Below, piece after piece: positions 36,681-45,769 of a stretch of 64,000 nt of DNA. The stretch is from Micromonospora sp. NBC_01813. GTDB lineage: Bacteria > Actinomycetota > Actinomycetes > Mycobacteriales > Micromonosporaceae. Where the stretch lies: NCBI RefSeq assembly GCF_035917335.1, contig NZ_CP109067.1, positions 1,490,501 through 1,554,500 of the forward strand. The letters are read 5' to 3'. Position 1 is the stretch's first letter. Every line of letters starts with the position of its first letter. Under the pieces are notes generated by a model that saw only the letters and a program-made list of their open reading frames with translations, had not been told where the DNA came from and searched no databases. The position numbers were made by a program, and so were the translations under genes.

Positions 36681-37009
36681 GCGTACCCATCCTGCCAGAC
36701 CGACCGGGGGTCGCCCAGTTGACGACGGCCGGCCGTGCGTCGTCGTTGCCGTACCGATGGCGTTCCAAGGCCGAGATCCCCCGCCGAGCTGTGTTGTGGA
36801 TCTCGCTACGCTGTCCCGCGGACAGGGCTGCCGGGTGACTAATCAATCAAGTGGTTGGTTGCTCGCCGACCCAGGGCTTCCGTCAGATATCTGGTTCAAG
36901 GTAACGTTTGGGTGGGTTTGATAGACGGACGGCGGATCGCCCATCGCTGTTCGGTATGGGTGGTCCGCCGGGTTTTCTCGGGCGGACGTCGACCGGGGAG
37001 GGCACGAGG
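36681..37009. other. Intergenic region, 329 bp
   Basis: It should hold the promoters of the NAGGN operon and of the gene at 37010. An AT-richer patch lies at about 36838-36862 (GACTAATCAATCAAGTGG). No further gene or repeat is supported. Confidence 0.5.
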
Positions 37010-37558
37010 TTGCTGACCACGCTTGAAGGCCATCACCTGCGGGCTGCGGTGCTCGGCCATTCCTGGCTCACCCGTCGTCTCGAGCGCCGAGGCGCGGGGC
37101 TGGACTCGAGCGCGTTGTTCGGCGTCGTCGAAGGTGCCTTCGTCACGGTCCTGGACCAACTCGCCCGCAGCGACTTCCAGCCCACCGAACTGCGGTGTTT
37201 CGCTGACGCCGCCGCCCGTCTCACCTCCTCCGGCCGGGAACCGGTGACCGCCGACGAGGTCAGCCGGATCGTCCGCTACGAGTTCGGCGAAGCCGTCACC
37301 GTGGCGGACATCGAGTCCCGACGGGCGGTGCCGGTTCGTCGTGCGGTGATCGGCACCGCGGTACGGAGACTGAAGTTCACCCTGCATGATGTGGACAACC
37401 TGCTGCGCCGGGCGGAGGGCCTGGCACAGCAGTGGGGCTTCGCCGCCACCAGCTACCATCCTGGCCCGGTCACCGCCTGCTATCTGTTGGCGGTGGAGAC
37501 CCGCTGGTCGAAGCGCGAGATGCGGCACCGCCACACCCAACTCGGCCAGGTCCTCTGA
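37010..37558 (+). CDS. Hypothetical helical protein
   Basis: 182 aa, mostly helical, with ADEVSRIVRYEFGEAVTVAD suggestive of a DNA-binding or scaffold helix pair. No family recognised. TTG 37010 is chosen for the good GGGAGGG upstream; the open frame back to 36908 has ATG 36957 as an alternative. Ends next to a 22-bp duplicated sequence. Confidence 0.55.
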   Translation: MLTTLEGHHLRAAVLGHSWLTRRLERRGAGLDSSALFGVVEGAFVTVLDQLARSDFQPTELRCFADAAARLTSSGREPVTADEVSRIVRYEFGEAVTVADIESRRAVPVRRAVIGTAVRRLKFTLHDVDNLLRRAEGLAQQWGFAATSYHPGPVTACYLLAVETRWSKREMRHRHTQLGQVL

Positions 37559-37563
37559 CCGGT

Positions 37564-37615
37564 GCGCTCAGTGCGCGACTGATTCGGTGTCGGGCGCTCA
37601 GTGCGCGACTGATTC
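37564..37615. repeat. 22-bp direct repeat at the STAS gene's 3' end
   Basis: GCGCTCAGTGCGCGACTGAT plus TC occurs at 37564-37585 and again at 37594-37615, offset by 30 bp. The second copy encodes the last codons and stop of the STAS gene; the first lies just beyond, so the end of the gene was duplicated. Confidence 0.85.
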
Positions 37616-37942
37616 ATCTGTCGCATACGTCGCCGGGAACCCGAACAGGCCGAGCAGACCGGTCGCCCACAGTTGCCGTCGGGCGAACGCGCTGAGATTC
37701 TCCAGGTCGAGTCGGCTCCCGCTGACCGCCGCCGCCTGGTGGCAGGCGACCAGGCTGCCGATCCCGGTCGAGTCGATGAAACTGACGAGTTTGAGATCCA
37801 GGACGATCCTGGCCGGCGTCGACCGGGACAGGATCGCGGTGACCGTGTCCCGTACCTCGCCGGCGGTCGCGAGATCGAGCTCGCCGCGTAGCGCCAGCCG
37901 TACAGTGGGACCCTGGTAGCTCTTGGTGATGACGAAGTCCAC
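37598..37942 (-). CDS. STAS-domain anti-sigma factor antagonist
   Basis: 114 aa SpoIIAA-like protein. VRLALRGELDLATAGEVRDT and the phosphorylation-site region LKLVSFIDSTGIGSLVACH (Ser after Asp) are typical. It would release a sigma factor by binding an anti-sigma kinase, but no such partner is adjacent. GTG 37942 has GGAGG seven bases upstream; a longer frame to 37999 is less likely. Confidence 0.85.
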   Translation of the reverse strand: MDFVITKSYQGPTVRLALRGELDLATAGEVRDTVTAILSRSTPARIVLDLKLVSFIDSTGIGSLVACHQAAAVSGSRLDLENLSAFARRQLWATGLLGLFGFPATYATDESVAH

Positions 37943-38118
37943 GTCGTGCCTCCGGTCGGGTGGCGCCGGGTGCTGGGAGGAAAACCGAGTCATCCACATC
38001 AGTCCATATACGCTGATGCGTGCGGTGCGTGAGCCGTCACGTTACGGTATGTCCGCGCGTTGTGCCAGCCCCATTTCGGACTGTGCGGGAACCGGGCCGA
38101 CCACGGTGAGCGAGCAGG

Positions 38119-38292
38119 TCACCATGGTCCGGTCGGTTCCTCGGCGAGTTCGTCGCCGGTCTGCGCGACGCCGCTGTCCGTGTCCCCGGTGGCCGCCGGC
38201 TCGACGGTACCGTCGTCGTCCTCGCCGGACGTGACGTTGTCGTCCGGTCCACCCACGGTGTCCCCGCCGCCGTCCTCGTCGTCGCTGCCCAT
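38119..38292 (-). CDS. 57-aa very acidic protein
   Basis: ATG 38292, with GGAGGAG immediately upstream, opens a frame of 57 residues rich in Asp, Glu and Gly (starting MGSDDEDGGGDTVGG, ending ELAEEPTGPW). No family known to me. The strong ribosome site and its own space between the DUF4142 terminator and the STAS promoter support it as real. Confidence 0.65.
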   Translation of the reverse strand: MGSDDEDGGGDTVGGPDDNVTSGEDDDGTVEPAATGDTDSGVAQTGDELAEEPTGPW

Positions 38293-38326
38293 GGTCTCCT
38301 CCGATCTGCGTTCGATGCGGTCACGG

Positions 38327-38372
38327 CGTCCTGGCGGCGGTGGAACGAGTCGAGTCCACCGCCGCCAGGACG
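38327..38372 (-). terminator. 18-bp perfect hairpin after DUF4142 gene
   Basis: Arms 38327-38344 and 38355-38372 pair perfectly around a 10-base loop, 15 bases past the minus-strand stop at 38388. Confidence 0.78.
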
Positions 38373-38387
38373 ACCCGAGCGGCTACC

Positions 38388-39053
38388 TCAGCTCTGCGCC
38401 GGCAGCGGCGTCTGCGGACTGACCGTCGGGGCGGGCAGCGTCGGGCTGACCGTCGGTGCCGGTGTCCCGGTGCCCGGTGCCGCGCTCCCGGGCGCGGTCG
38501 GGCTCACCGCAGGGCTCGGTGAGGTGGGCAGTCCGAGTTGGGCCGCCAGGTTCTGCAGCGCGGCGTACAGGTCGTTGAGCACCGGCCCGGCCTCCTGCGC
38601 CAGGTCGACCACCCGCTCGTCGGATCCCTGTGCGATCTCGGCGTTGCCGACCTCGATGGCCTGTGCGTAGCCGACCAGCTGGCTCTCCACGAAGGCGGCG
38701 TCGAACTCGCCGCCGTCCAGCCCGTCCAGCCTGGAGATGACGTCCTGCTGCTCGTCGGTCGGCGCATCAGGCAGGGTCACGTCGACCTCGCCAGCCACCC
38801 GGTTGACCTCCTCGTCGAGTTGGGTGTGGTCGGTGACCATCCGGCCGCCCAGATCCCGCACCGCCTGGTCGGCGTCCGGCGTGTCCTGGGCCAGCTGGCC
38901 GATCTGGATCGCGGCCAGGTTGACCTGGTGGATCGTCCGTAGGTACTGGGTGTCCTGCTCGGATGGTGCGGCGGCATGCGCCGCCGCCGGGAGCAGCGCG
39001 ACGGCGGTCAGTGCCGCCAGTAGGCCCAGCCGGGTGACTGCGGACCTTCTCAT
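38388..39053 (-). CDS. Exported DUF4142 protein
   Basis: 221 aa with a signal peptide (LGLLAALTAVALLPAAAHA, cleavage near residue 28), a four-helix DUF4142 domain (about 33-165, ferritin-like topology) and a Pro/Ser/Thr tail with repeated Ala-Pro-Thr-Val-Ser-Pro. The tail may span or attach to the wall. Function unknown. Confidence 0.8.
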   Translation of the reverse strand: MRRSAVTRLGLLAALTAVALLPAAAHAAAPSEQDTQYLRTIHQVNLAAIQIGQLAQDTPDADQAVRDLGGRMVTDHTQLDEEVNRVAGEVDVTLPDAPTDEQQDVISRLDGLDGGEFDAAFVESQLVGYAQAIEVGNAEIAQGSDERVVDLAQEAGPVLNDLYAALQNLAAQLGLPTSPSPAVSPTAPGSAAPGTGTPAPTVSPTLPAPTVSPQTPLPAQS

Positions 39054-39425
39054 CTCGTTCCTCCTTGCTCAAGGGCTCGTCGGGGCACGGAGGTACCCGG
39101 TGCCGGATGCGACATTCCCGGCGGGTCGGATGAGCGGCGACGCCTGTCCCGGGTGACCCCGGGCCCACCGGGCCTAACCCGGGGGCTACCGCATGCGGAC
39201 GGCCACCGCGGGTAATCCCGCCGTCCTGATGTGGCGCGGCCACGAAGAGGCACCGGTCCGCTACGGCCTGGCCGCGCCCACCCGCCGAGCCGCCCTCGGT
39301 GGGTCCGACGTCACCGGTGAAGAAAGTTCGTGGTCAGATTGAACCGTTCGGCCCCGGCGACCGAACCACCTAGCGGTGAACCAGGTTCGGCGGCGACCGC
39401 CGCCGTCGCACGGGAGGCAAGGCAC
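39054..39425. other. Intergenic region, 372 bp
   Basis: It separates the divergent DUF4142 and YcnI genes. A 49-codon frame (39193-39342, +) has no ribosome site and is not called. A GC-rich palindromic stretch lies at about 39140-39185. No other feature is supported. Confidence 0.45.
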
Positions 39426-40250
39426 ATGGTCAGTGGTCTGGGCACGGGTGCCCTGCGAATCGGCACCGTGCTGTTCGGCGCGGTGGTGGCGCTCACGCTG
39501 GCCGCCGCACCCGCGGCGGCGGCCGACATCGTGTTGGAGCCGACACAGGCTCCCCGGGGCTCGGGGATCATGCTCACCTTCCAACTGCCGGAGGAACGAC
39601 CCGGCGCGCACACCACGCAGGTCCGGTTGGACCTGCCGGCGGATCTGCCGATCGCCGAGGTCTATCCCATGTCGGTCGACGACTGGGCTCCACGGATCGC
39701 GAGCCGGCCGCTCGCCGAGCCGCTGCCCGGCCTGCACGGCGGCATCATGACCGAGGCGACCGAGAGCATCGTCTGGCAGCGGGTGACCGCCGCACCGGCG
39801 AGCGCACCGCCGGTGCGGTTGTCGGTGTCGATCGGCCCGCTGCCCGACGCGGACCGGGTCGACTTCACCGTGACACAGGCCTATTCCGATGGCACCGAGG
39901 TCCGCTGGGGCGGTCCGGACGCGCAGCGCCCCGCGCCGTCGCTGGTCCTCTCGGCGGCGGACCCGGCGGCCGCCGCCGGCCACGGCACCCATTCCGGTGG
40001 CGGCCAGGCCAGCGGGGACCAGGGTACGTCCGGGCCGGCGGCGGCCAGCACGGACAACGCCGGCACCGGGATGGGACTGCTGCTCGCCGGGCTGGCCGGC
40101 GGAGCGTTGCTGGGCGCCGCCGCAGTGTGGTGGCAGTCCCGCCGCCGGGCCGGCGCGACGGTGGAGCCGGCCGACGACGCCGAGCCGGGCCCGCTGGTCG
40201 GCGCCGGCTCGACGAGCACCGCGAACCAGTGGCGGTTGACCGAGCGGTGA
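39426..40250 (+). CDS. YcnI-like (DUF1775) exported copper-handling protein
   Basis: 274 aa: a signal peptide (ending AAAPAAAADI), a YcnI beta-sandwich (about 35-180, with LTFQLPEERPGAHTTQVRLD and VDFTVTQAYSDGTEVRW), a His/Gly/Ser-rich linker and a C-terminal membrane anchor (GLLLAGLAGGALLGAAAVWW). YcnI proteins bind copper near CopC/CopD; the convergent neighbour is a CopC-CopD fusion. ATG 39426 has GGGAGG upstream; the longer frame to 39330 is unlikely. Confidence 0.78.
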   Translation: MVSGLGTGALRIGTVLFGAVVALTLAAAPAAAADIVLEPTQAPRGSGIMLTFQLPEERPGAHTTQVRLDLPADLPIAEVYPMSVDDWAPRIASRPLAEPLPGLHGGIMTEATESIVWQRVTAAPASAPPVRLSVSIGPLPDADRVDFTVTQAYSDGTEVRWGGPDAQRPAPSLVLSAADPAAAAGHGTHSGGGQASGDQGTSGPAAASTDNAGTGMGLLLAGLAGGALLGAAAVWWQSRRRAGATVEPADDAEPGPLVGAGSTSTANQWRLTER

Positions 40251-40297
40251 CCCGCCGGCCGCCACGGCCACGGCGACGGCACACCGCGACAACCCGC

Positions 40298-42010
40298 TCA
40301 GCGCACCGCGACCGTCGTGGTCACGGTGGCCTGGTCGATGTCGGACAGCCTGATGGTGAACCGCACCTCCCACTCCCCGGGTACTGGAAAGGCCACCGAC
40401 CCGGCCGCGTGGTTGTCGTCGATGGGCAACAGCGGAGCGGTGACCGGCTCCACATCCTGCGTCGGCAGGGCGGTCGTCATCGACCACTCCTCGACCCGTA
40501 CCGGAGCGCCCTCAGGCGTGTACACGTAGGCGTGCACGGTGTTGTACTCGCCCAACTGGACCGGGTAGATGTCGAACTGCAGCGTGTACAGGGAATTGGT
40601 CAACGTCTGAGCGAAGCTGTCCTGGCCCAGGGCCTGCGCTTCGACCGCGGCGGTGCGCGCCGGGGTCGTCTGCACCAGGACGGCGCTGACCCCGAGCGCG
40701 ACCACCGCGAGGGCCACCTCGACTGCGACCGTGCCGGCGAGCTGCCGGGTCCGGACCGTCGACCACCGGTTCACCAGCCGCCTGGCGTACCCGGCGGCGA
40801 CCAGCAGCATCAGCACCAGGGCGACCTTCAGTAGTACCAGCCGGCCGTACGTGGTGGTGAGCAGCGCCGCCACGGTGCCGGTTTCCATCAGGGCCTGGAC
40901 GATGCCCGCCAGGACCAGCCAGCAGACCGAGACAGCCGCCCACCGGGACCAGGCCGGAAGGATCCGGCCGAGCACCCGGGGGTGGGCTCGGCGGAGCAGC
41001 ACCGTGCCGAGCAGGAGCAGGCCACCGATCCAGACACCCATCGCCGCGATGTGTACGGTGTCCGCGACGATGCTGACCGCCGGCACCGGCGCGGCCATCG
41101 CGTGTCCGGTCAGCGGCCAGGTGCCCAGCCCGCCCAGCGCGAGGGCGATCAGGGTCAGCCCGCGCCGTTTGCCGCCCGCGCCGGCCAGCAGCGGCGCCAC
41201 CGCGGCGGCCACCGCGGCGAGGATCACCAGCCGGGCGAGCAGCGCCAGCCCGTACCCGCTGGTCAGCACGGCGCGAAGATCAGCGAATGAGACCTCCCAC
41301 AGTCGGCTGCCGGTGGAGTACGGTGCCTGCACCCACAGCCCGGCGGCGGCGGCCACCCCGATCAGCAGCAGTCCGCTGCGGACCATCAGCTCGCCGGGCC
41401 GGCGGGACACCCGGGTCGGCCACAGCAGCGCCAGCAGCATCGCCGGTCCGAGCGCCAGGACGACGCCGACGTAGCCGACGTACTTGGTCGCCAGCACCGC
41501 CGCCGTGACCGACGGGTGTTGGCCGTCGCTGTCGACCTGCGGGACCGTCGCAGACGGCGCACCTACCGAGAAGGTGTAGCCGCTGCCGACCGGGTGGCTG
41601 TCGGCCGAGATGATCCGGTAGCTGACCAGGTACGTGCCGAGCGGCCGGTCGGGTATCCGGATCGGGATGACGACGGTGTTGCCGTCGGACCGGGGCGCCC
41701 CGTCGGTGATCCGTTTCCCGTCCGGTGCGAGGACCTGCAGTCGCCCGGTGACCGGCCGGACGGGTTCGCTGAAGGTCAGCACGACCTGTCGGGGCGACCC
41801 GCCCAGCACCGAGCCGGGGGCCGGGTCGGCGGTCACCAGGACGGCGTGCGCGGCGGCCGGCTGTGCCGGTCCGACGAGCACCATCACGCCGCTCAGTAGC
41901 AGCACCATCACCGCTGCCGGACCGCGCCGTGCCCACTGGCCGATTCGTCGTCGTGTCGCCGCATGTCCCACCCCAGGTAGTTCGGCGCGGGCGGGTGAAT
42001 GGTTCAGCAC
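40298..42010 (-). CDS. CopC-CopD copper resistance fusion protein
   Basis: 570 aa. The CopC domain starts after the signal peptide with the metal-binding histidine (AAAHAVLVTADPAPGS) and contains YRIISADSHPVGSGYTFSVG; about eight membrane segments of CopD follow (from about residue 165), ending in a C-terminal extracytoplasmic domain. It binds and imports copper. GTG 42010 is used, but an internal GTG 13 codons later is also possible. Faces the YcnI gene. Confidence 0.85.
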   Translation of the reverse strand: MLNHSPARAELPGVGHAATRRRIGQWARRGPAAVMVLLLSGVMVLVGPAQPAAAHAVLVTADPAPGSVLGGSPRQVVLTFSEPVRPVTGRLQVLAPDGKRITDGAPRSDGNTVVIPIRIPDRPLGTYLVSYRIISADSHPVGSGYTFSVGAPSATVPQVDSDGQHPSVTAAVLATKYVGYVGVVLALGPAMLLALLWPTRVSRRPGELMVRSGLLLIGVAAAAGLWVQAPYSTGSRLWEVSFADLRAVLTSGYGLALLARLVILAAVAAAVAPLLAGAGGKRRGLTLIALALGGLGTWPLTGHAMAAPVPAVSIVADTVHIAAMGVWIGGLLLLGTVLLRRAHPRVLGRILPAWSRWAAVSVCWLVLAGIVQALMETGTVAALLTTTYGRLVLLKVALVLMLLVAAGYARRLVNRWSTVRTRQLAGTVAVEVALAVVALGVSAVLVQTTPARTAAVEAQALGQDSFAQTLTNSLYTLQFDIYPVQLGEYNTVHAYVYTPEGAPVRVEEWSMTTALPTQDVEPVTAPLLPIDDNHAAGSVAFPVPGEWEVRFTIRLSDIDQATVTTTVAVR

Positions 42011-42290
42011 ATCAGGTTCCTAGCGGGTGGAAACCCCGGCGCTCGGGCGGGGCTTCACGAGTATGCGGCCATGGGCGGTCGCCGCGGGTTGTCGCGGTCG
42101 GTTGCCGGCAAGGATGGTGGTCGAGCGGGCGCGGCAGGGCAAGTCAGGTGGATTCTGAGCTGGCGACGCCGTCACCGGAACGAGGCACGGATGCGAGTGG
42201 GCCTCGGATTCCGTCCGTGATCGGGTTCCGGGTCCGGCTACCATCCGGTTGGATTGCCGCACCCCCCACGCGAACGTCGAGGGGGAGTCG

Positions 42291-42974
42291 ATGGCAGTGC
42301 TGTGGGCCGTGACCGGTCGCCTGGCGGCCGGATTGTTGGCGGTCACCGTGTTGACCGGCCTCACCGGCTGCGGTGGGGTTACGCGCTTCGGAGCGGCGCC
42401 GGCCGGTGGTGGGCTGCCGGTGGAGAACCTGGTGGACGAGGGCCCCAACGCCGCCGACTGGGCCTTTCTCCGAGAGATGATCGTCCACCACCAGCAGTCG
42501 GTCGACATGGCCGCGATGGTCGACATCCGGGGCAGTCGATACGAGGTCAAGACCCTGGCGGCCGAGTTGCAGCGGGCCCAGCGGGATCAGATCGCCGCGA
42601 TGAGTGGGTGGCTACGCCATCGGGAGTCGCTCGACCCGGTGCCGTCGCCTGAGCCGGTTCCGGACGGCGGGCAACGCTTCTCACCAGGAGGACCGACGTC
42701 TGGGCCCTCGGGTTCGCCCTCGGCGTCCGAGCCGGTGGCGGTTGCGGGGGTGGCCACCGCCGCTGAGATGTCGGCCCTGGCCCGGGCGGGGGGAGCGGAG
42801 CTCGACAGTCTCTTCCTGGAGTTGCTGCTGCGCCACCATCGGCGTTCCGTCGAGTTGGCAGCGGAACACCGAGGTGTCGGGGCCGACCGCGAGGTGGCGA
42901 TGGTGGCCGAGGAGATCGTCGTCACCCATCAGGATCGGATCGATTCGCTCAGTCGGTTGTTGGCGGCCGACTGA
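42291..42974 (+). CDS. DUF305 lipoprotein
   Basis: 227 aa with signal peptide and lipobox (VLTGLTGC). Two DUF305 halves carry MIVHHQQSVDMAAMV and LLLRHHRRSVELAAEH, ferritin-like helices with metal-binding histidines. DUF305 proteins often accompany copper genes; the CopCD gene is divergent upstream. ATG 42291 has GGGGGAG upstream. Confidence 0.83.
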   Translation: MAVLWAVTGRLAAGLLAVTVLTGLTGCGGVTRFGAAPAGGGLPVENLVDEGPNAADWAFLREMIVHHQQSVDMAAMVDIRGSRYEVKTLAAELQRAQRDQIAAMSGWLRHRESLDPVPSPEPVPDGGQRFSPGGPTSGPSGSPSASEPVAVAGVATAAEMSALARAGGAELDSLFLELLLRHHRRSVELAAEHRGVGADREVAMVAEEIVVTHQDRIDSLSRLLAAD

Positions 42975-43071
42975 TACGCCGACCAAATCCACCTATCATC
43001 CTAGGACGCACGAGAGATTGTGCCCACCCGGGCGCAAAGACAGCGAACGACCAGTACTTCGCCTCGGCGGA

Positions 43072-43593
43072 CTACTGGTCGGACTGTGCGTGGGAGAAGG
43101 TCACCGGTATCACCGGACGAGCGGCACCGGGGGCGGCCGCCGGCGGCTGGTCCGGTGTCGCTCCCGGTTTCGACCTCGGGATGTGCTCGCCGGTGAGTAC
43201 GAGGAGCTCGTAGGCCCGGTCGGCGGGTAGCCGACCGGTCACGATCGCGATCCGCAGCGGCAGGGGCGGGCTTCCCGCGACGAGGTCGACGGGAAGGTCC
43301 AGCACTCTGGGGTCGACCTGGTGACTGGCCAGGTGGCCGGCGGCGGCGGGTGGGAGATCACGCCAGGGTCGGACGGTGTGCTCGGTGAAGCCGTGGCTGG
43401 CCCACTGGTCGGCTTCTGCCCTCACCCGGTCGGCGACGTGCTGCGGCACCACGTCCCGGCCGCCGAGATCGTCGCTGAGCAGTGCCCGTGCCAGTGGGCT
43501 CAGGTCACTGACGGGACACCAGCGGGTGCGTGGGGCGTTCGCTGGTCGGCCGCGCCGGGCGGGTGGTTCGAGGTGGGCCGGCATGCCCACCAT
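43072..43593 (-). CDS. Hypothetical protein
   Basis: 173 aa, no recognised family. SPLARALLSDDLGGRDVVPQ and HVADRVRAEADQWASHGF look helical; the C-terminus is Pro/Ala-rich. The start at ATG 43593 is uncertain (ATG 43584 nearby); the frame upstream to 43818 is antisense to the next gene. Confidence 0.5.
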   Translation of the reverse strand: MVGMPAHLEPPARRGRPANAPRTRWCPVSDLSPLARALLSDDLGGRDVVPQHVADRVRAEADQWASHGFTEHTVRPWRDLPPAAAGHLASHQVDPRVLDLPVDLVAGSPPLPLRIAIVTGRLPADRAYELLVLTGEHIPRSKPGATPDQPPAAAPGAARPVIPVTFSHAQSDQ

Positions 43594-43715
43594 CCAAGCA
43601 TGATCGACTGTGCTTTCGCGGCAAGGGGTCGCAGGTCGCGGGCACCGGGCCCGGGGTGCGAGGTGCCGACGTTCGTAGAGGTTTGCGGGCCGCGTGCCGG
43701 GGAAGCCCGTACCGG

Positions 43716-44117
43716 ATGGCTGAGGATGGACATCCGGTGGCACCGCCGGCCGGGGTGGGCACGCCGACGGGGGAGCGGTGGGAGTACGGGTACCTGTACT
43801 TCGTGCAGACGCTTGCACCGGTGGACGGTTCCGGGCAGCCGTCGGCCGGGCCGACGGTGACGGTGGTGGCCGACGGGGCGGGGCACCGGTGTGCAGTGCT
43901 GGCTGGTCGACGGTTGGAAGTGCTCAACGAACTGGGTGGTCAGGGGTGGCTGGTCAGCGACGGATTGTGGAATCCGGAGCAGGTGCGGTGGCTGGCCGAG
44001 GTGGTGGGCGCGATGGACGGGGTGGATCGGATGGTCGGCTACTGGCAGTCGTTCATGCGACGGCGGCTGCTGCCGGTAGCGGCAGACGGTGGCGGTGAGT
44101 CGGCAGGCGGAGTGTGA
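43716..44117 (+). CDS. Hypothetical protein, DUF4177-like N-terminus
   Basis: 133 aa. RWEYGYLYFVQTL and VLNELGGQGWLVSDGLW resemble the WEY...LN-x-LG-x-GW pattern of DUF4177, a small beta-alpha domain. Function unknown. ATG 43716 is taken as the start of the conserved part; upstream frame overlaps the divergent gene. Confidence 0.55.
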   Translation: MAEDGHPVAPPAGVGTPTGERWEYGYLYFVQTLAPVDGSGQPSAGPTVTVVADGAGHRCAVLAGRRLEVLNELGGQGWLVSDGLWNPEQVRWLAEVVGAMDGVDRMVGYWQSFMRRRLLPVAADGGGESAGGV

Positions 44118-44237
44118 GGGCCGCGTTATAGTGACGCTCGCCAGGTGACAGGGACCCTTGGGGGACTGCCGGCCCGCTCACCGCCGCTGTGGTGTGTCCG
44201 TTCCGGTGGGGCAGGGCGTCTGGGCGGGGGAGAGGAA

Positions 44238-44879
44238 GTGTCGGTGTCGCGGTCGCGTCCGTCTGCGCAGTCCGCGTCGATGCGGGCTGATGTGATGTCC
44301 CGCGTCGGCACCGTTCCGAATCTGATCAGTTTTATCCGCTTGCTGGGCGTTCCGCTGTTTCTGTACCTTTTTTTGGTGCACCACGCGGACGTCGCGGCCC
44401 TGGTGGTGCTGGCGGTCGGCGGGACGAGTGACTGGGTCGACGGTTTCGTCGCCCGACGGTTGCGGCAGGTTTCCCGGCTGGGTGAGCTGCTCGATCCGTT
44501 GGCCGATCGTCTGTACATCCTGGCCACACTGGTGGCGTTCACGGTGCGCGGGGTGATGCCGTGGCAGTTCACGGTGGCGCTGTTGAGTCGTGAGGTCCTG
44601 CTGGCGGGCTGTCTGCTGGTGCTGCGACGGTTTGGCTATGGCCCGCCGCAGGTGCACTATGTAGGCAAGACGGCCACTTTCGTATTGTTGGCGGCTTTCC
44701 CAATTCTGCTGCTCTCTGCTGTTCTGGGCTTTTCGACGGCGGCGTCCACCGCTGCCGCGATCGGGTGGGCGCTGGCCTGGTGGGGGCTGGTCCTGTACTG
44801 GCTGGCCGGCCTGCTCTACGTACGGCAGACCGCCGCGTTGGTACGGACGAGTCGGGTGATGGGAGCGGACGGGGAATGA
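44238..44879 (+). CDS. CDP-alcohol phosphatidyltransferase (PgsA2-like)
   Basis: 213 aa integral membrane enzyme. The CDP-alcohol signature is complete in DGFVARRLRQVSRLGELLDP followed by LADR (DGx2ARx8Gx3Dx3D). It makes phosphatidylglycerol-type lipid or a relative; the equivalent in M. tuberculosis is Rv1822, also first of this gene block. GTG 44238 has GGGGGAGAGGA upstream; a possible -10 TATAGT lies at 44128-44133. Stop and next start overlap (ATGA). Confidence 0.85.
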   Translation: MSVSRSRPSAQSASMRADVMSRVGTVPNLISFIRLLGVPLFLYLFLVHHADVAALVVLAVGGTSDWVDGFVARRLRQVSRLGELLDPLADRLYILATLVAFTVRGVMPWQFTVALLSREVLLAGCLLVLRRFGYGPPQVHYVGKTATFVLLAAFPILLLSAVLGFSTAASTAAAIGWALAWWGLVLYWLAGLLYVRQTAALVRTSRVMGADGE

Positions 44880-45769
44880 GCGAGAGGGACCGGGGTGGGT
44901 CCAGGCCGAACCGTGGCTACGCACCCGACTTCCTGACCGAGCTGTTTCGGGCTCCGCTCGACCCCGGCTATGCCGATGCGGCGCGGCGCCGATCGGAGGT
45001 GGGCCCGCCGCGGGGCTGGCGGCGGCTGACCTCGCGGACGTTGATGGCCCTGTCGATGGTGGCAGTCGGCCTGCTTCTCGTGCTGGCGTATCAGAAGACG
45101 GTGGCGGAGGAGCCGAGCCGATCGCAGGCCCGGGCCGGGCTGGTGGCCCAGGTCACCCAGCGACAGGCGGAGACGGACGAGTTGCAGGGTCGGGCCGAGG
45201 CGTTGCGTGCCGAGGTGGCACGTCAGCGCGACGCGGTACTGGAGGGGTCACAGGCTGCGGATCTGCGTGATCTGGAGGCGGCGACGGGGTTGGCCCGGGT
45301 CAGCGGTGACGGGGTGGTCGTGCGGTTGGCTGACGCCGCCGAGTCGGTGGATCCGGTGACCGGTGCCAGTACCGTCAACGAACTCGGCCGGGTTCTGGAC
45401 CGGGATCTGCAGGCTGTGGCGAACGCCCTGTGGAGTGTCGGCGCGGAGGCCGTGTCGATCAATGGCCAGCGGTTGACGGGGACGTCGACGATCCGGGCGG
45501 CGGGTAGTGCGATCCTGGTGGACTTCCGGCCGGTGACCGGGCCGTACGAGGTGTCTGCTGTCGGTCCTCGGCAGTTGGCCGAGGACTTCGACGCGAGTCA
45601 GGCGGCGGCGCTGTTGCGGCTGGTGTCGGCCGACCACGGGTTGTCCTTCGATGTGCGTTCAGCTGATGATCTGTTGTTGCCGGCGGCGGGGGACCCGCAG
45701 TTGCGGTACGCCCGCGCGCCGTCGGCGTCGTCCGATCCGTCTGTGACTGCCTCGGGAGGGACTCGATGA
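44876..45769 (+). CDS. DUF881 membrane-anchored protein (first copy)
   Basis: 297 aa: a short cytoplasmic head, one membrane segment at about 50-75, a coiled coil (LVAQVTQRQAETDELQGRAE) and the DUF881 domain (GDGVVVRLADAAESVD, EAVSINGQRLTGTSTIR, PYEVSAVGP). DUF881 proteins are of unknown function, possibly linked to cell division or envelope. ATG 44876 and the stop overlap both neighbours. Confidence 0.85.
   Translation: MSERDRGGSRPNRGYAPDFLTELFRAPLDPGYADAARRRSEVGPPRGWRRLTSRTLMALSMVAVGLLLVLAYQKTVAEEPSRSQARAGLVAQVTQRQAETDELQGRAEALRAEVARQRDAVLEGSQAADLRDLEAATGLARVSGDGVVVRLADAAESVDPVTGASTVNELGRVLDRDLQAVANALWSVGAEAVSINGQRLTGTSTIRAAGSAILVDFRPVTGPYEVSAVGPRQLAEDFDASQAAALLRLVSADHGLSFDVRSADDLLLPAAGDPQLRYARAPSASSDPSVTASGGTR

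Noticed and set aside
39193-39342. A 49-codon + strand frame in the DUF4142/YcnI gap
   Set aside because: No ribosome site and no recognisable features in the product.
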